The notes under the pieces are model-generated. The model saw only the letters and a program-made list of their open reading frames with translations, ran no database searches and was not told the origin of the DNA. Shown here one piece after another: positions 28,189 to 46,351 of a DNA stretch of 64,000 nt. The position numbers and the translations under genes are program-made. Positions within the stretch are counted from its first letter, which is position 1, and every line of letters starts with the position of its first letter. Source of the DNA: Aplysia californica (lineage: Eukaryota; Mollusca; Gastropoda; Aplysiida; Aplysiidae); NCBI RefSeq assembly GCF_000002075.1, contig NW_004797827.1, forward strand, positions 352,964 to 416,963, given 5' to 3'.

Positions 28189-28255
28189 TACCTGCTAAAA
28201 ATGTGTTTTGAGACAGTGTTTGTGATGTAATGTTTAGGCTCTTCCCCTGGGGAAG

Positions 28256-28602
28256 TTAACCCTTCCAGCCCCAGCTATTTTAGTGCATTCGCTAACCCCA
28301 GTCCCAGCCAAATACAGCAGCATTTCACCAAAAGAGGGACACATTCTAAAAAGTGATGTAGATCTAGTATCTTTGCAATGAGGTTTAGATAATAACATAT
28401 TAACAATCTTTAAAACTAAATGAACAAATATTATGAAAATTACCGTTCAATTACTTTTGCTTATTTCGAAAAATTTGCAAATTTGCTAACCCCCCAACAT
28501 CCCTCTTCTCTTCTTCCCCCCAAACTGAGAATATACGCTCTTGGGACGGAGATAGGTACAAGTGCTACTGAAAATACACCCACATGGGGCTGGAAGGGTT
28601 AA
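28256..28602. mobile_element. piggyBac-like MITE with TTAA target sites
   Basis: TTAACCCTTCCAGCCCCA at 28256-28273 is mirrored by TGGGGCTGGAAGGGTTAA at 28585-28602. TTAA duplication and a CCC-starting terminal repeat are hallmarks of piggyBac. It is 347 bp with no coding capacity. Confidence 0.85.
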
Positions 28603-28709
28603 TGTTATCGAGTATCTCCATCTCTCTGCTGGGACACTGTATCTCGGTCTGGGTTGATACTTACAGTACAGGCGACAGAGTCGAGGCAGCCTGTCTTCTA
28701 AAATAGTAT

Positions 28710-29163
28710 GTGTCGCGACGCGGTGGAATCAGACCCTCGTCAATTTTGGGGCATATGGAGTTATTGGTACCATCTTAAAGCCTGTCCTTTTGCCTTGCTT
28801 TTGATGTAAAAAATATTCATTCATCTCTAACAGATAAAAATACAAGTCGAGATATTGGCGATTGAAGGAAGTGGTAGTCGCTTACTTTCAGAGGTGAAAT
28901 TAGAGAGAAAATGGCCACCAAAGTTTAGTTATATTTCCTTAGCTTGAGAGTCTGTGGAAACTAAAAATTGACATCTTCTATGCCTTTAATCAACGTTTTT
29001 CAACAAAATCCAGACAGAAATGTGTTCTTTAAACTTTAAAGGGCTTGAAAGGTGTTGGGCCAAAAAACCAAAAATTCAATAAAAATTCCCAAACCTGTGG
29101 AAAAATGCTGTATTTTGACTTTCATTATTTTGACGAGCGCCTGATTTCACCACGCTGCCTCAC
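28710..29163. mobile_element. MITE-2 copy
   Basis: The ends GTGTCGCGACGCGGTGGAAT and CGAGCGCCTGATTTCACC..GCTGCCTCAC match the family. It is inverted relative to 11204-11640. Confidence 0.85.
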
Positions 29164-29506
29164 ATATTGATACATGTATATATATATATATATGGGCTGA
29201 AACTGACAGAAGAATCTGGTGTCTGAGCATAACACTTTGTAGCCACACAGCCAGCAGTACAAAATACCCCATCTGGTCACCCTGCTATGAGAGTGACTGC
29301 AACGGACTTCTAGGGCCTGTCACAGAACTGCGTCAAGTGACCGGAATGGATTTATTATACTTTTCACCTTCACATTATTGTAGCAAAGTGACCGCAAAGT
29401 GTAAATGTGAAATACGATAGTACTAAAAGTAAAGTTAATGTGCTGAGAAGTCTTCAGTTTAGGAGAGATTTATGGTAACCTGCTGTATGCTCAAAAGCAC
29501 TGAACG

Positions 29507-29705
29507 CTCATAATTTTAGTTTTAGTAAGTGTTTTACGGCACTTGCAACACAATACGGTCATATGCGTGCCGAAGATTAGAGGTGTTACAAGAGAGGAAC
29601 AAACACAAAAAAGAAGGAGGAGATATATATAGGAAAACAGATGTTTGATAGGAAAGAAGAAGCAAACCACACTAGAGCACCCGCCAACCACCCACTCATA
29701 ATTTT
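29507..29705 (-). repeat. SINE-A copy with 11-bp target duplication
   Basis: CTCATAATTTT at 29507-29517 and 29695-29705. It lies downstream of FAM241 in the same orientation as the gene. Confidence 0.95.
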
Positions 29706-30145
29706 CAGGACCACATACAATAACCAAAGATGATAATTGTTAATTTCTCAAAGCTAAAAAATCATAAAAATGAGTAGTAAATTCACACAACAGTTTCAGT
29801 TACATAACTGAGAAAGTTTTTAATAATGAAATAATGAACCATCCAATATATCACAATCAATTTCAACATCTGATCATGACAACAAGAGTCCTGCTAGAAA
29901 CTTTCAATCCTTCCTCCATTTGCTCTTATTTAGTATTATTAACTTCCCATTACTAACCTTCGTATCACACATCTAGACAGCCATACATTTTATACACACT
30001 GCATACAAAATTCACAGATAAAATGACTTTCACAGATACAAAAATAATCTCACTCACATCACCAGCAGCACATCTTTTCAGCTCAAAGCTCGATTTTTCA
30101 AATATATATATATATTATAAACATACATGACACTGGTCTCTAGAA

Positions 30146-30539
30146 TCAGTCTCTCCCTAATCTGTAACCACCACCGCCCCCACTCCCTCCTTGAGGCCTT
30201 CTGTTGTTGCCGCTGCTGCTTCTATCAGAATCTCCAGCACCCCCACCAAAAATTCTCGTCACGGCCTCTGGTGCTCCGTGGGTGCTCCACCTGCTCACAG
30301 CAAACAGCACAACGCCAAAGATAAGTCCATGGATGCCGAAGAGAAGCAGAGCAGCGATGAAGCCGACTGTGACTAACGGCTCTATGACAATATTGCCCAG
30401 AGTCCACGGGGGGATCCCCATGGCCCTGAGTCTCTCGTTCAAGGAATGGAAAAGGTTCACAGGCTGGCCCCCCTGAGCAGCAGCCGGATCCTCATGACGC
30501 ACACTTCCCTGTGAACGTGAACAGAGGACACTGTTAAAA

Positions 30540-30580
<41 letters not shown>

Positions 30581-32150
30581 ATATGTGAGGCGTGCTGACA
30601 AAATGAGTAACTTCTCGTAATCCACAAAATGGAGATATTGGCCAAAAATCGACAAAAGGGTCATGTATATATGTAGAATTTTTATTAATGCCATATTCTC
30701 TAATTATAACAGGCCTTTTATTATCCCATACTAATAAATTATAAAAACCTCACTTATTTAAGCGTGATGGGCCTATAACTATATCTTTTTCTATAATTCT
30801 TGAATCCGAGAAGAAACTCATTTTGTCAGCACTTTTCACATATATATATACAATAAAACTGATTACAGCAGCACCCACTGCAGCGGGACCATCCTTACAG
30901 CGGGACATTACCGGAATCCCTTTTTTTTCTTCTGTGTTAAACTCAAATACCTGTGCTTGGGTTAAATGGGACAAGGAAAGGCCTGAACTTGGGTACAGCG
31001 GGAGCAATCGAGCAACTTTTACCTTGGGGGAAGGGGCTGTAGGTGGCTCCAAAAAGGCAATCAGCGGTACGGCCTTTTGATTGGCCAGTCCAGTGATGAG
31101 TGAGGTGGGGCAGGTGGTAAAGAGACATGGTGCGGACAGACGTGTTACATGAGCACTCCAAAAGTAATGTGCCATAGCCATAGATCTAGGCTAGGCTAAA
31201 AAGACAGTAAAAGAAGAGGAGAACGTGGAGTGTGTAATGTTTCGGTAATTCCCCTTGCATTCCTATAGCGGCAGCGGGAACTTGCCAATAGCGGGAACTT
31301 GCCAACAGTGGGATTTTTCTTCGGGACTTAAAGTCCCCCTATTGCCATGTTCTACCGTAATAGACTTTGAGAAGATTGTGAATGGGACAGGGCTATATAT
31401 AATAATACAAAGTTGTGGATGAGTTATGTCGTCAAGGGAGTGAAAAATAGATCAAGTCATCCGAAGTTCAACTTAAACGTTGGGAACTGTGAAAAAGTAG
31501 AGGTGCCGCGATTTGGCTGAATTGACCTTCAGTATCACTAGTATCAGTGGAAAAACTTTGAGGTAGAAATACTTAACTATACCATCAGAAAATGAATAAA
31601 TATCCAACACTAATAACATCTTCGGCACTTATCACTCCAATCCTTGAAATCCTGAAACTGAAAGTTAAAAAGTCTTCAAAAGAGCAAGCTAAATAAAAGG
31701 ACCACTGTCAATTGTTCGCATCCTTTATTTTTATCAAAGAGAAGGCGGTGGCGATGGATTGGAAATACTGTCAGGAAGTCAGGATGCTGTATAAAAAATA
31801 TAAAGTTTTAAATTTTATAGGAATCCACAGGGTAAGAGATCAAGGGGAAGACCGCGAGGAACCTGGAGAAAAATCACAGAAATTGATAGAAAAGTGGGAA
31901 GACATGGAATAACATCAAGAAGCAGGCCCAGGATAGAGAAAGGTGGAAAGTGTTTTTTCATGGCCTATACCCTGGTGCAGGGTGAGAAAGGCAATGATGA
32001 TATGCTTCCATTAGTTTACAAATTCTCAATGTACTGGCAACTTACACGCTGCTGAGTCGGAGGAGCACGAGCCTGTGGTCGACTTCTGTTCTGCTGTGCA
32101 CGTGGATCATCATCCGGCACTATGTCTCCATTGGCCAAGATTCGAACCAT
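30146..32150 (-). CDS. FAM241B-like: FAM241 family (DUF4605) small membrane protein, two exons
   Basis: Exon 1 is 32046-32150 and exon 2 is 30146-30508, joined in phase 0 at a GT-AG intron, giving 155 aa. The N-terminus MVRILANGDIVPDDDPR is nearly the same as human FAM241B (C10orf35), and the segment NERLRAMGIPPWTLGNIVIE followed by a hydrophobic stretch at about 80-107 matches the conserved core and membrane segment of the family. Human FAM241B is about 121 aa and ends soon after the membrane segment; this protein carries some 45 further residues rich in Gly, Ser, Asn and Arg, ending GGGGGYRLGRD. Human FAM241B has been linked to lysosome/Golgi homeostasis; the molecular function is not known and is not inferred here. 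The intron (30509-32045) holds an (AT)n tract, a MITE and a LINE fragment. No SINE-A copy lies inside. A possible 5' UTR acceptor sits about 25 nt upstream of the ATG. Confidence 0.92.
30541..30577. repeat. (AT)n microsatellite
   Basis: AT repeat in the FAM241 intron, 30 nt from the exon 2 acceptor. Confidence 0.95.
30585..30839. mobile_element. MITE-4 copy (GTGAGGCGTGCTGAC inverted repeats)
   Basis: The left end GTGAGGCGTGCTGACAAAAT and the right end ATTTTGTCAGCACTTTTCAC are inverted repeats. ATAT flanks both sides. Its sibling lies at 49324-49560. Confidence 0.88.
30840..31739. other. FAM241 intron, central part
   Basis: Contains GCGGGAC/GCGGGAACTTGCCA motifs repeated several times (30890-30910, 31270-31320) but no classified element. 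Confidence 0.4.
31800..31995 (+). mobile_element. LINE 3' ORF fragment, frameshifted
   Basis: RGRPRGTWRKITEIDRK is followed, after a shift of frame near 31910, by KKQAQDRERWK and GLYPGAG. It is the same domain as at 1398-1658 but decayed; antisense in the FAM241 intron. Confidence 0.65.
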
Positions 32151-32326
32151 ATTTGTATCGCGTCTCACCAACTACAGTAAGCTGAAAGTTAATTTTAAAA
32201 AAGAATTTTAAAAAATAAATTGGACAATGGCATGAATGAGCAGCAGCTATGATTGTACAAAACTGTAAACATAAAGTTAGAACTCTCAGCTGCTCAGTGT
32301 AAGTAAGACTTCGTCATTTACCATTT

Positions 32327-32765
32327 TTTTAAATGATCGAAAGTTTCTGGTGTTTGACTCTCATTCAATAGGTCCCTAGTTCGAATTCGGACAGCGATGG
32401 AAAATTTTCCTTTTTTAAATTTCTCCTTTGACCTCCTTTTACTGTTCTCTATGTTCTGTAGTCTTCTTTAATTTCCACGTTCTGCCCCCTCCCCTTGGCT
32501 CCTGACTCGTTCTGGAGCCTTTCTACTGCTCCTTGTCTTTTAACCACAGCCCTGATCTTAGGATAGGTAAGTTCGAACACCTAGCCTTCTCAGACAAAAA
32601 ATCTCGGAGGTCCCATGTAAAGATCCCTTCGTGGTCCTAAAATCAATGAGTCGGTTTCGGCCACCACAAGGGCAAAATTCTTAATTTCCTACCAGCTGAA
32701 AATTAGTGTCCAGCGCGCAAGACCTTTATGTTATGCAGAGTTGCGAGCGCCATAAAATACACATA
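32327..32765 (+). repeat. SINE-C, tRNA-derived, with the shared stem-loop tail
   Basis: A B-box-like CCTAGTTCGAATTCGG lies near the 5' side. The 3' end GCGCGCAAGACC...TTATGCAGAGTTGCGAGCGC then CATAAAATA corresponds to the tail of SINE-A and SINE-B. Confidence 0.7.
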
Positions 32766-32984
32766 TATACCAACAAACAAAAAAATTCTTACACTACTAA
32801 GCAGTCATGAATATATATAGAATCTATTCCCATTACAATCGAGGCCCCCGTCCACCCAATCTCTCGTCCCCAAAAAAAGGATTGAAAAAGAAGTTACAAA
32901 GCAACTGACTATCTTTTACACATAAAAATTTAAATTTCAATATATATATGACATTCTACAAAATCGGACACCTAAGAGGCTAAA

Positions 32985-33085
32985 TTTAACTTTGGTGGAC
33001 CCACCATGTTTATATGTGCACTAGCCATACAACAGTGGGAGGTTTCCGGGGGGCTAAGCAACAATAATTTTAAAAAACACACATA
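32985..33085 (+). repeat. Fragment of the repeat at 35811-36010
   Basis: Shares AACTTTGGTGGACCCACCAT, ACAACAGTGGG and GCAACAATAATTT in order. Confidence 0.7.
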
Positions 33086-35508
33086 TAGAAGCATAGATCT
33101 AGAATCTAGATCAAGCAACAACTAAGATTAAGAGAGCGGACTATTATTGCGCAGCAAGGCTCAACAAAAGTAGTTCGGACTGCGTTCAGTATTGACAGTT
33201 GGGTTCACCAAAGTTCAATCTTACCAATCTGTCACAAATAAATAGGCATGAAGTTCATAATTTAGCTTAAACATTCTCAAAAAGAAATCTCAACCACACT
33301 GCCTCACACAAAGTATAATAAGGGGACAGTTCTCACTCCAGTGTGCTGTGACCTGTGTATTTAATCTAATTTAGAATTTAGGCTGTGGGTAGGTACCGGT
33401 ACTGTTCACACTTTTGAACTTTGAAAAGTAAGCAATTTGATGAAGCCCCAATTGTGTTGATCTTGGCAAACCGCTATGGTGAAAATTAAGTTCAATCACC
33501 AAACACGCCACATTGAGTGCTGAGAGCTAGATATCTACCAGAGGAGTCTGTCACTGTCTGTCAGTGAGTTAGAACTTGTGCTACGTATAAAACAAAATAT
33601 AACCCATGACCCGGAAACCGGGTGCGGAAAAAAACCAGTAGCATTATCTATAAATCTAAACCAATAGCCTAACTCTTAAAATCTCATGAAACGCCATTAC
33701 TTGTAGCCTGAAAGTACATTCATGAATGTGAGAGAACGAAGGAGAATTCAGGCAGTTTCTTTCTTTTTGCGGATTCATGAAATCTTTACATTAGTTAAGT
33801 AAGTTTCAGGAAGAAAAACATGCTGTCGACACTTAGTCTTTTTATTGAATTACAGGCATTTTTCTTCTAATTCGGAAGAATTGTAGTGTAAATAGGCCTA
33901 CAAAGTGTACCGTACGTACTAATAACTACATTTTTATATGTACACAGTTATCTTTATAGGCTAGTGTAGAATTGAACAGCTTTATGATGATCTACTGAAA
34001 TTAACATTTTCGAATTTTAGCCTATATTAAATTCAAAATTTTAATGCAAAAATAAGCGTGCAATATAAAACTGATAATTGATTATACAACAAGTCACTGG
34101 CCTTAGTCAGAAGAAGCAGAAATTACGGATATCATATGCCAAGAAGGCTAAAGTTGATAATTGCCAATTAACACTTTTGATTTTCGCCATTTATATTCCT
34201 TTTCCGGAGATTTATGATAATCATTTATGATCATACAGAGAAAAGTAAAATGGAATTGAAAATAGAAAGAAAGTAGCCATATATACACATTTACCACGGT
34301 ACATTCTAAATGGGATTAACAATTACAAGAAAAGCTGGCCCATCTATGAAAAGGCGCAGCCATCAAGTGCTTGGCCGATACCATAGTTTTTGCATCGAGT
34401 CTAATATAAAGAGAAACGAGTACCCATTCCAAATTCCTATTTTAATACAACTTAAAGTTATAAGAGTTCTCATTTATTTATTTTTTCTGCTTGGTTTGTG
34501 AGATTCAAATAATATGTATGCGTGAGATAACTATGCTGTTACGACGTTACTTAATTCGATGACTATACATTGTAGAGGGGTGGGGTGGAGCGGGTTTTTC
34601 GTACTGTACATTATTTGTGAGTTGTCAAAAAATTAGTTGTCTTCCGTTTTGTGTCATTTTGTGTATTTTCTATTAAACAAAATATGTCTCATTATCAAGC
34701 CCGGGTTCAGCATTCTTTACCCCATTATTTTTTCTTTTTAATCTGGTTATCCCTGTTCTATCCATCATGATAATTGTCTTTTATTGCTGTGGCCATCGAC
34801 AGTGCTTGGACATAATAATCGTTGTTAACAAGTTGTTCTCCTTCTTTTCTGATTAATGCCAATTTTTTATCTTTTACATATTAATTTTTCCCTGCGACAC
34901 CCAAAGGGTAGGCCTATAAGGGGCAGATAAAAGTAAAGTAAAAATATTAATTTGAGGCTCAAAGGAAAAGCGAAAGATGATGTTTTAGATACTCCATAAC
35001 AGTTTGTCAGTACTGTAACCTCGATAAGCACATCTTGATGTCTTTGGGGTCGATTATCGCATATCGATACTTGTTTGTCTTAGTCGATGAAAGGAAAGAA
35101 AAGCTGAACCTCCTGAAACGTCAGGGTCTCAGCAAGTACAAGAAAAAGGTATTTTGGAGCTAATTGTAAACTCCTTTGTAAGCCACCGTGGTCTTTTATA
35201 GAACATTATTGTCCTTTTCATATAATGCTATCAAATTTATCATACTACACAAGGAAATAAATTATGGTGAGAAATCCCTCATGATCCACCCTCTTGCCTC
35301 TGCCTCTTTCACTTTCAGTGAATTCAGTCAGTATCAGCATCGGTCTCCTCTCTCTGAGTCTCTCAAGTTTTCAGCTTCTCATTATTTTCATTGAGAAATT
35401 GTACACACAAATGACAATAAATTAAAACCTAAAACCTGTAATCTCCCAATTTTTTTGGTGCCATACTGATTGGTAATGTCTTATTGAAATTTCTCCAAAT
35501 TTGGTCAT
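33086..35508. other. Intergenic sequence between FAM241 and UBC9
   Basis: No gene, intact repeat or RNA recognised. AT-rich with several TAGATCTAGATC-type motifs common across the window. Confidence 0.4.
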
Positions 35509-35570
35509 TTAGCCGAGTTGGTTAGCATGGCCATGATTGACTCTTAATTGAGAGTAGGTGAGTAGGCTAA
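35509..35570 (+). repeat. tRNA-like SINE head fragment
   Basis: TAGCCGAGTTGGTTAGCATG resembles a tRNA D-arm/A box; no acceptor stem or T-arm can be folded, so it is not a tRNA gene. Confidence 0.45.
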
Positions 35571-35632
35571 TAAAAGTAAGATTTTTAGTGTCTTCCTCCA
35601 TCCTTTACTTTTTATATGTTTGGCTGGATTGT

Positions 35633-36424
35633 ACTTTACCAGACCACCCGTCTCGGCCTGTGATTACTACGCACTCATCTTGTGTACTCTACTCTACGTG
35701 CGGACAAAAGGTAATTCCGCAGGCGACTTCGCACACACATAGCGCAAGCCAGCGGCGACTGGCGAGGCGAGGTGAGCGAGAGGTGTTGGCTGAGAGTGGG
35801 CAGGAGATTTAACTTTGGTGGACCACCATGTATCACACCAACAGGGGGGGGGTTCAGGGGGCTTGCCCCCCTGGAAATATTAAAGAAAAGGCACAAATGC
35901 AAAACACTAACATGAGCGGACAGTCGTGTTTACATAATGAAACAACAGTGGGGGGGAGGGGGGTGTTTCAGGAGGGCTACCTGGCAACAATAATTTAAAG
36001 ACACAAACACACACACACATAATAACATGAGCGGACAATCGTGGTAGAGGTACTCACCAAGTCGCGAGCAGGGCTGAGGGGGTTGCAATTATGCAAATGA
36101 GCTCTCGTGCACATCTCTAGCCCTCCATTGTACTTTGCCGGACCAGGAGTAGGCCAAGCCAGCAGAGTCGCTGGCAAATAAGAATAGTGTACCACGTGAT
36201 TAGATTGACCAATTAGCTTAGCCTCAAGGTGTCAGGGTCGTGGGTCAAAGGGCAGGGTCGTGATGACTGAAAACCCGGTAAGAGACGTCAGTCGATTGTT
36301 GGCAGTCAAAGGGTGGGGGCGTAGAAAACTGAGCAGGAGACTGAGTAGGGGAGTTTGGAAACGAAGAATTGCGGGCCACTAGGCGCCATAGCGAAAGTAG
36401 TCCCGACCGGTGGTCCGGTAAAGT
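35633..36424. mobile_element. Inverted-repeat DNA element of about 790 bp
   Basis: ACTTTACCAGACCACCCGTC at the left is mirrored by GACCGGTGGTCCGGTAAAGT at the right (19 bp with few mismatches). The interior includes the GGTGGACCACCATG repeat and a GGGGGCTTGCCCCCC palindrome. No transposase. Confidence 0.6.
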
Positions 36425-36837
36425 AAAATATTACCATGTTTTAGTGAGTCACTTAAGTTTTTTTTATTCCTCCAGGTGGAAATCTAGATCTAATATTATT
36501 CTTGCTAATTTGAGTTTGTCAATTTAATCTGTCTTTGAATTTGTTGAACACCTTTTTACAGAACTACTTCATTTGTCATTTTGAATAATCCGAAATGATT
36601 GTGGCACTTCACACACTTGCTCATCTTCCAGTTTGGAATATTTTATTCATTTTAGATTAGAAAGCCTAGTCATTTTAAGTTCAATGTCAATGTGTTTCAT
36701 GGGTCTCAATATTCCGCTATTTAGCGGGAAAATACATAAAAGATCTCGAATATTATTTGAAAACAAAATCCGATAACGTCTTTGCCGGTCGCGATTGTGA
36801 TGTTAATTCGGCTTTTCCCGGTCTAAGAGTACGTTTC

Positions 36838-37490
36838 ACGTGAACAGGCGGCTATGGCGGCAAGCGGAATTGTATGTGACACCGAGGCTCGACGGGAAAA
36901 TCAAGATCTCAGAAATTTATCTGTAAAAGTCTGAATACGCAACATTTGTAATATATATGCAGGTTCTGCATTACAAACGTGGTGTCGCCATGAAAATAAT
37001 GTTCGTCACTGTGCTGTCGCTTGTGGTGGCAAAAAAAAAAGAAAGAAAAGAAAGTTATACAAGCGTCTTGTCGGGCTCGTCATTGTGACTGGTCAATGAA
37101 CCAGCGCGCGTTCTGAGCGCTGTGAAGTACAGGACTCCGGAATGGGGGGGGATTATTGATTTTTTTTAAAAAGATACACTCGAGGCAGGGGGAAGGGCTG
37201 GACGCAACACCAGAGGACAAAAAAAGAAAAGAAATTGGAAGCAAATTTTAATATTTAAAATATTGATTACTACTACAGCTCTCTGCAAAGTAAAGTGCGC
37301 GTTTGTGCATGCCTTGTGTATAATTGGGATCCGTCATAACTACTACTACTTGTAAGCGCGTTAATGAACTTAGGGCAGGGGCTTAAGTGTTCGCGTTTCA
37401 TTGGATGGGCGACTGTAAATTATGTCTCTATATTTTAGCTTTTTGTTCAAGATTCGCAGATTTTCAGTGTCACTGCATCTTGCCCTCCCA
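36838..37490 (+). repeat. Core repeat copy 2
   Basis: Blocks GGCGGCAAGCGG, CTTGTCGGGCTCG, ACTGGTCAATGAACC, CCGGAATGGGGG and ATTTTAGCTTTTTGTTC follow the order of 21680-22160. No palindromic arrays flank this copy. Confidence 0.8.
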
Positions 37491-37978
37491 CAGTTCTTAC
37501 ACCTCTCACACTGAATAGGTTTACTTGAGCTCATTCAAGTAATTACTCTACTTTAAGTTTGAGCATTAATTTTGTCTTTCACGTTTATTATGTGAATCAT
37601 TACACTCAGACTGGTTCATGACAGTCGATATTCTGGTTCTAGGCCTTTTCCCAGGCTCAAAACAAGATTCATTTTTATATAGTTTATATATATGCAGGCG
37701 AATATGATGATGGTAAAATATATAAATAAGTCGCAGAAGACCACAGTGCGCCTCCACTTTCTGTACGTAATCAAGACTTACTTGAAATTATCTTCCAAAC
37801 CCTCAAACTGGTATGAAATAACCTTGCTTTGATAAATTGATGGTTTTTATTTCAACATTCTAGGGTCCAACAGTATAATAATAGTGCGTGTCTCGCGAAA
37901 ATGGGCTTCTGTCCCGATCACGCGGAAAGCTCCTCTTTTAAAAAAATTCTGAGTTGAGACCCATGTGTTTAGTTATAT

Positions 37979-38014
37979 TATATATAGATCTAGTCTAGAC
38001 GTCTAGATCTATAT
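37979..38014. other. AT-rich imperfect palindrome upstream of UBC9
   Basis: TATATAGATCTAG and CTAGATCTATATA are 13-bp arms around a short centre, about 80 bp before the likely 5' UTR acceptor. Confidence 0.7.
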
Positions 38015-38141
38015 AGGCTATAGTATAGTGCTATAGGAGGCGTAGATCTAATCTATATTGGTTTTTTTTACCTATATTTGTATATTGCAGGTTGCTCCGG
38101 TTGACTTGTGCTGAACTTCAAAAGGAAAATTTAAGCAAACT

Positions 38142-44092
<5,951 letters not shown>

Positions 44093-44392
44093 AATGTTCC
44101 TCAGGCTATACTCCGTGGGTTGGGAGGGTGATGATGGCACTGGGCATTTTTTGGGCAATGTTTATTTTCACAGCTCTCAGCTGTGCGTAGCAGCAAAAAC
44201 AGTAATTATATACACTGACTACTGTATCCATTATGTCTACAACAATGTGTAAGTCTTACTCTGCCGTTGGTGTACATGTGTGTGCGTGAGTGTGTGTGTG
44301 TGTGTGTGTGAATTGCTGTCGCCTGGTTATCGATGGTGTGTTTGTATTATTATGCTCCAACTGTGGAACTGGAAGAAATAGGTCAACTCGTC
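44093..44392 (+). other. UBC9 3' UTR and flank
   Basis: Contains a (GT)n tract at about 44278-44310. Candidate polyadenylation signals are ATTAAA near 44958 and AATAAA near 45634; the true end is not determinable. Confidence 0.4.
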
Positions 44393-44636
44393 TGTGGGTG
44401 GTTGGCGGGTGCTCTGGTGTGGTTTGCTCCTTCCTTCCTATAAAAAATCTATTGTTGTTGCAAGTGCTGTAAAACTCTTACTAAAACTTTAAAAATCTTT
44501 GGCACTTATATGACTTTGTTGTGTTGCAAGTGCTGTAAAACTCTTACTAAAAACTTTTGAAAAATCTTCAGCACTTATAGATCTATGGCCTCATTGTGTT
44601 GCAAGTGCCGTAAAACTCTTACTAAAACTAAAACTA
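44393..44636 (+). repeat. SINE-A with a shortened middle and three successive tails
   Basis: The head at 44393 runs directly into a tail (44457-44492), then a second tail (44497-44552) and a third (44567-44636), each ending CTTACTAAAA. Confidence 0.9.
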
Positions 44637-45046
44637 AGGACAGTCACACGGCTGGAGCATAACACCATGGGTATGAATTTCGAGTGTGTGTGTGTGTATT
44701 GGTGTGTTCTTTGCTGTTCGATCGGCGAGTCGGACCGGATCATTCATGATGTATGTTTGCCTTCAGAATCAGCACATTGATGGTCATCCTTCCTGAAACA
44801 ATGTCCGAAAGGTCTTTTGGTAATAGAACCGGTGTGTATGTGTGTGTGTGTGATCATGTGTTATTTGCTTCAAATGTCCACAGTCGCATTCATTTATCAA
44901 AAAAAAATATTGTAACCATCATCTCCCGTCATATCGGTTATATGTTGTTCTTGTCATTAAAGAGTCAAGTGAACTCAGTAATAATGAGTTTGGTTGTTGT
45001 TAGATTGGTAGCCTACTACTAACTACAGTTTTTGTATGATGGCACA

Positions 45047-45299
45047 ACACACATTGGTGCTGGTGGTTGGAGAATGCTGCGTGGATGGTTGGCAGGTGCT
45101 CTGGTGTGGTTTGATCCTTCTTTCCTATCAAACATCTTCATCTATCGTCCTTGTCTCTCCTCCTTTTTTTTGTGTGTTTGTTACTCTCTAGTAACACCTC
45201 TAATCTTCTGCACTTATATGACCTTATTGTGTTGTGGTGCAAATGCCGTAAAACTCTCACTAAAACAACACACTCTGGTGCTGATGGTTGGAGAATGCA
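45047..45299 (+). repeat. SINE-A copy between 36-bp direct repeats
   Basis: The element 45083-45263 is flanked by 45047-45082 and 45264-45299, which share CAACACAC, TGGTGCTG and TGGTTGGAGAATGC with four differences. Confidence 0.88.
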
Positions 45300-45351
45300 G
45301 CTTGTTAGTAGGTCTTGTTGCTTCTCTTTGGTCTTATTCTTTTCTCTTCCC

Positions 45352-45515
45352 CCTGGGTGGTTGGCGGGTGCTCAAGTGTGGTTTGCTCCTTCTCTCCTAT
45401 CCTAACATCTATCGTCCTTATCCTTTCTCTTTCTTTTTTGTGTATGTTACTTCCTTGTAATACTTCCATTCTTCGGCATTTCTATGACCTTAATGTGTTG
45501 CAAGTGCCGTAAAAA
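45352..45515 (+). repeat. SINE-A copy
   Basis: Head GGGTGGTTGGCGGGTGCTC to tail CAAGTGCCGTAAAAA; the AAAACT end is lost. Confidence 0.85.
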
Positions 45516-45809
45516 GTATTCTCTTCCCCTTGCTTTTGTCTGTCTTAGTTTTTCCCCAGCACTGAATGGAGTTCAATTTGGAGGTCCAACGTCTTTGATT
45601 TCATTTAAGTAAAAGTGCTTACAATGTGAACGAATAAACAAAGTGTGTTCACCTTCACTCCGCCATCCACCAACTGTCTGAATTGTATGGTCCTTAATTT
45701 AACTAATTAATTCAGTATTCACCCCCGCCATACTACCAGAGGTACACACTGCACACAACACCCAACTGGTTGGCTACTGAATAATCTTTCTCTCACGAGA
45801 AATACATAG

Positions 45810-46208
45810 AAAGAGAGGAGACTCTCGACTCTGGGTCTGAGTGCATGTGCATACGTACTGTACATCACCCACAAAAGACGCTTTTCAAAATCAGATCGCA
45901 CAGTAAAATCATGTATTCCTTTAGTTTTAATAAGTGTTTTACGGCACTAGCAACACGATATGTCATATAAGTGCCGAAGATTAGAAGTGTTACAAGAGAG
46001 TAACAAACACACAAAAGAAGGAGGGGAGATGAAGACGATAGATTTTTTTGTAGGAAAGAATAAAAAAGGAGCAAACCACATCAGAGCACCCACCAACCAC
46101 CCACAAAGAGACAAGACTCTCGACTCTGAATGCATGGAATGTACATCGCCCACAAAAGACACTTTTCTTAAACTCAGATTGCACCGTAGAATCATGTAAT
46201 ATTCCTTG
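45810..46208. repeat. 110-bp direct duplication with a minus-strand SINE-A at the junction
   Basis: 45810-45920 and 46103-46208 share GACTCTCGACTCTG, CACCCACAAAAGACGCTTTT-type and AATCATGTA blocks. The SINE-A is 45921-46102. Confidence 0.85.
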
Positions 46209-46351
46209 ACATTGGGCAGTCAGCAAAGGCTATACTCATACTGTACAATACACCAGATGAACCCCGTTGAACCACCAGCCCCGCTGTTCTGCCAACTTCA
46301 TACGCGTCACAGGTGGCGGTACACAACCGAGATTTGACTGTAGACCTAAGT

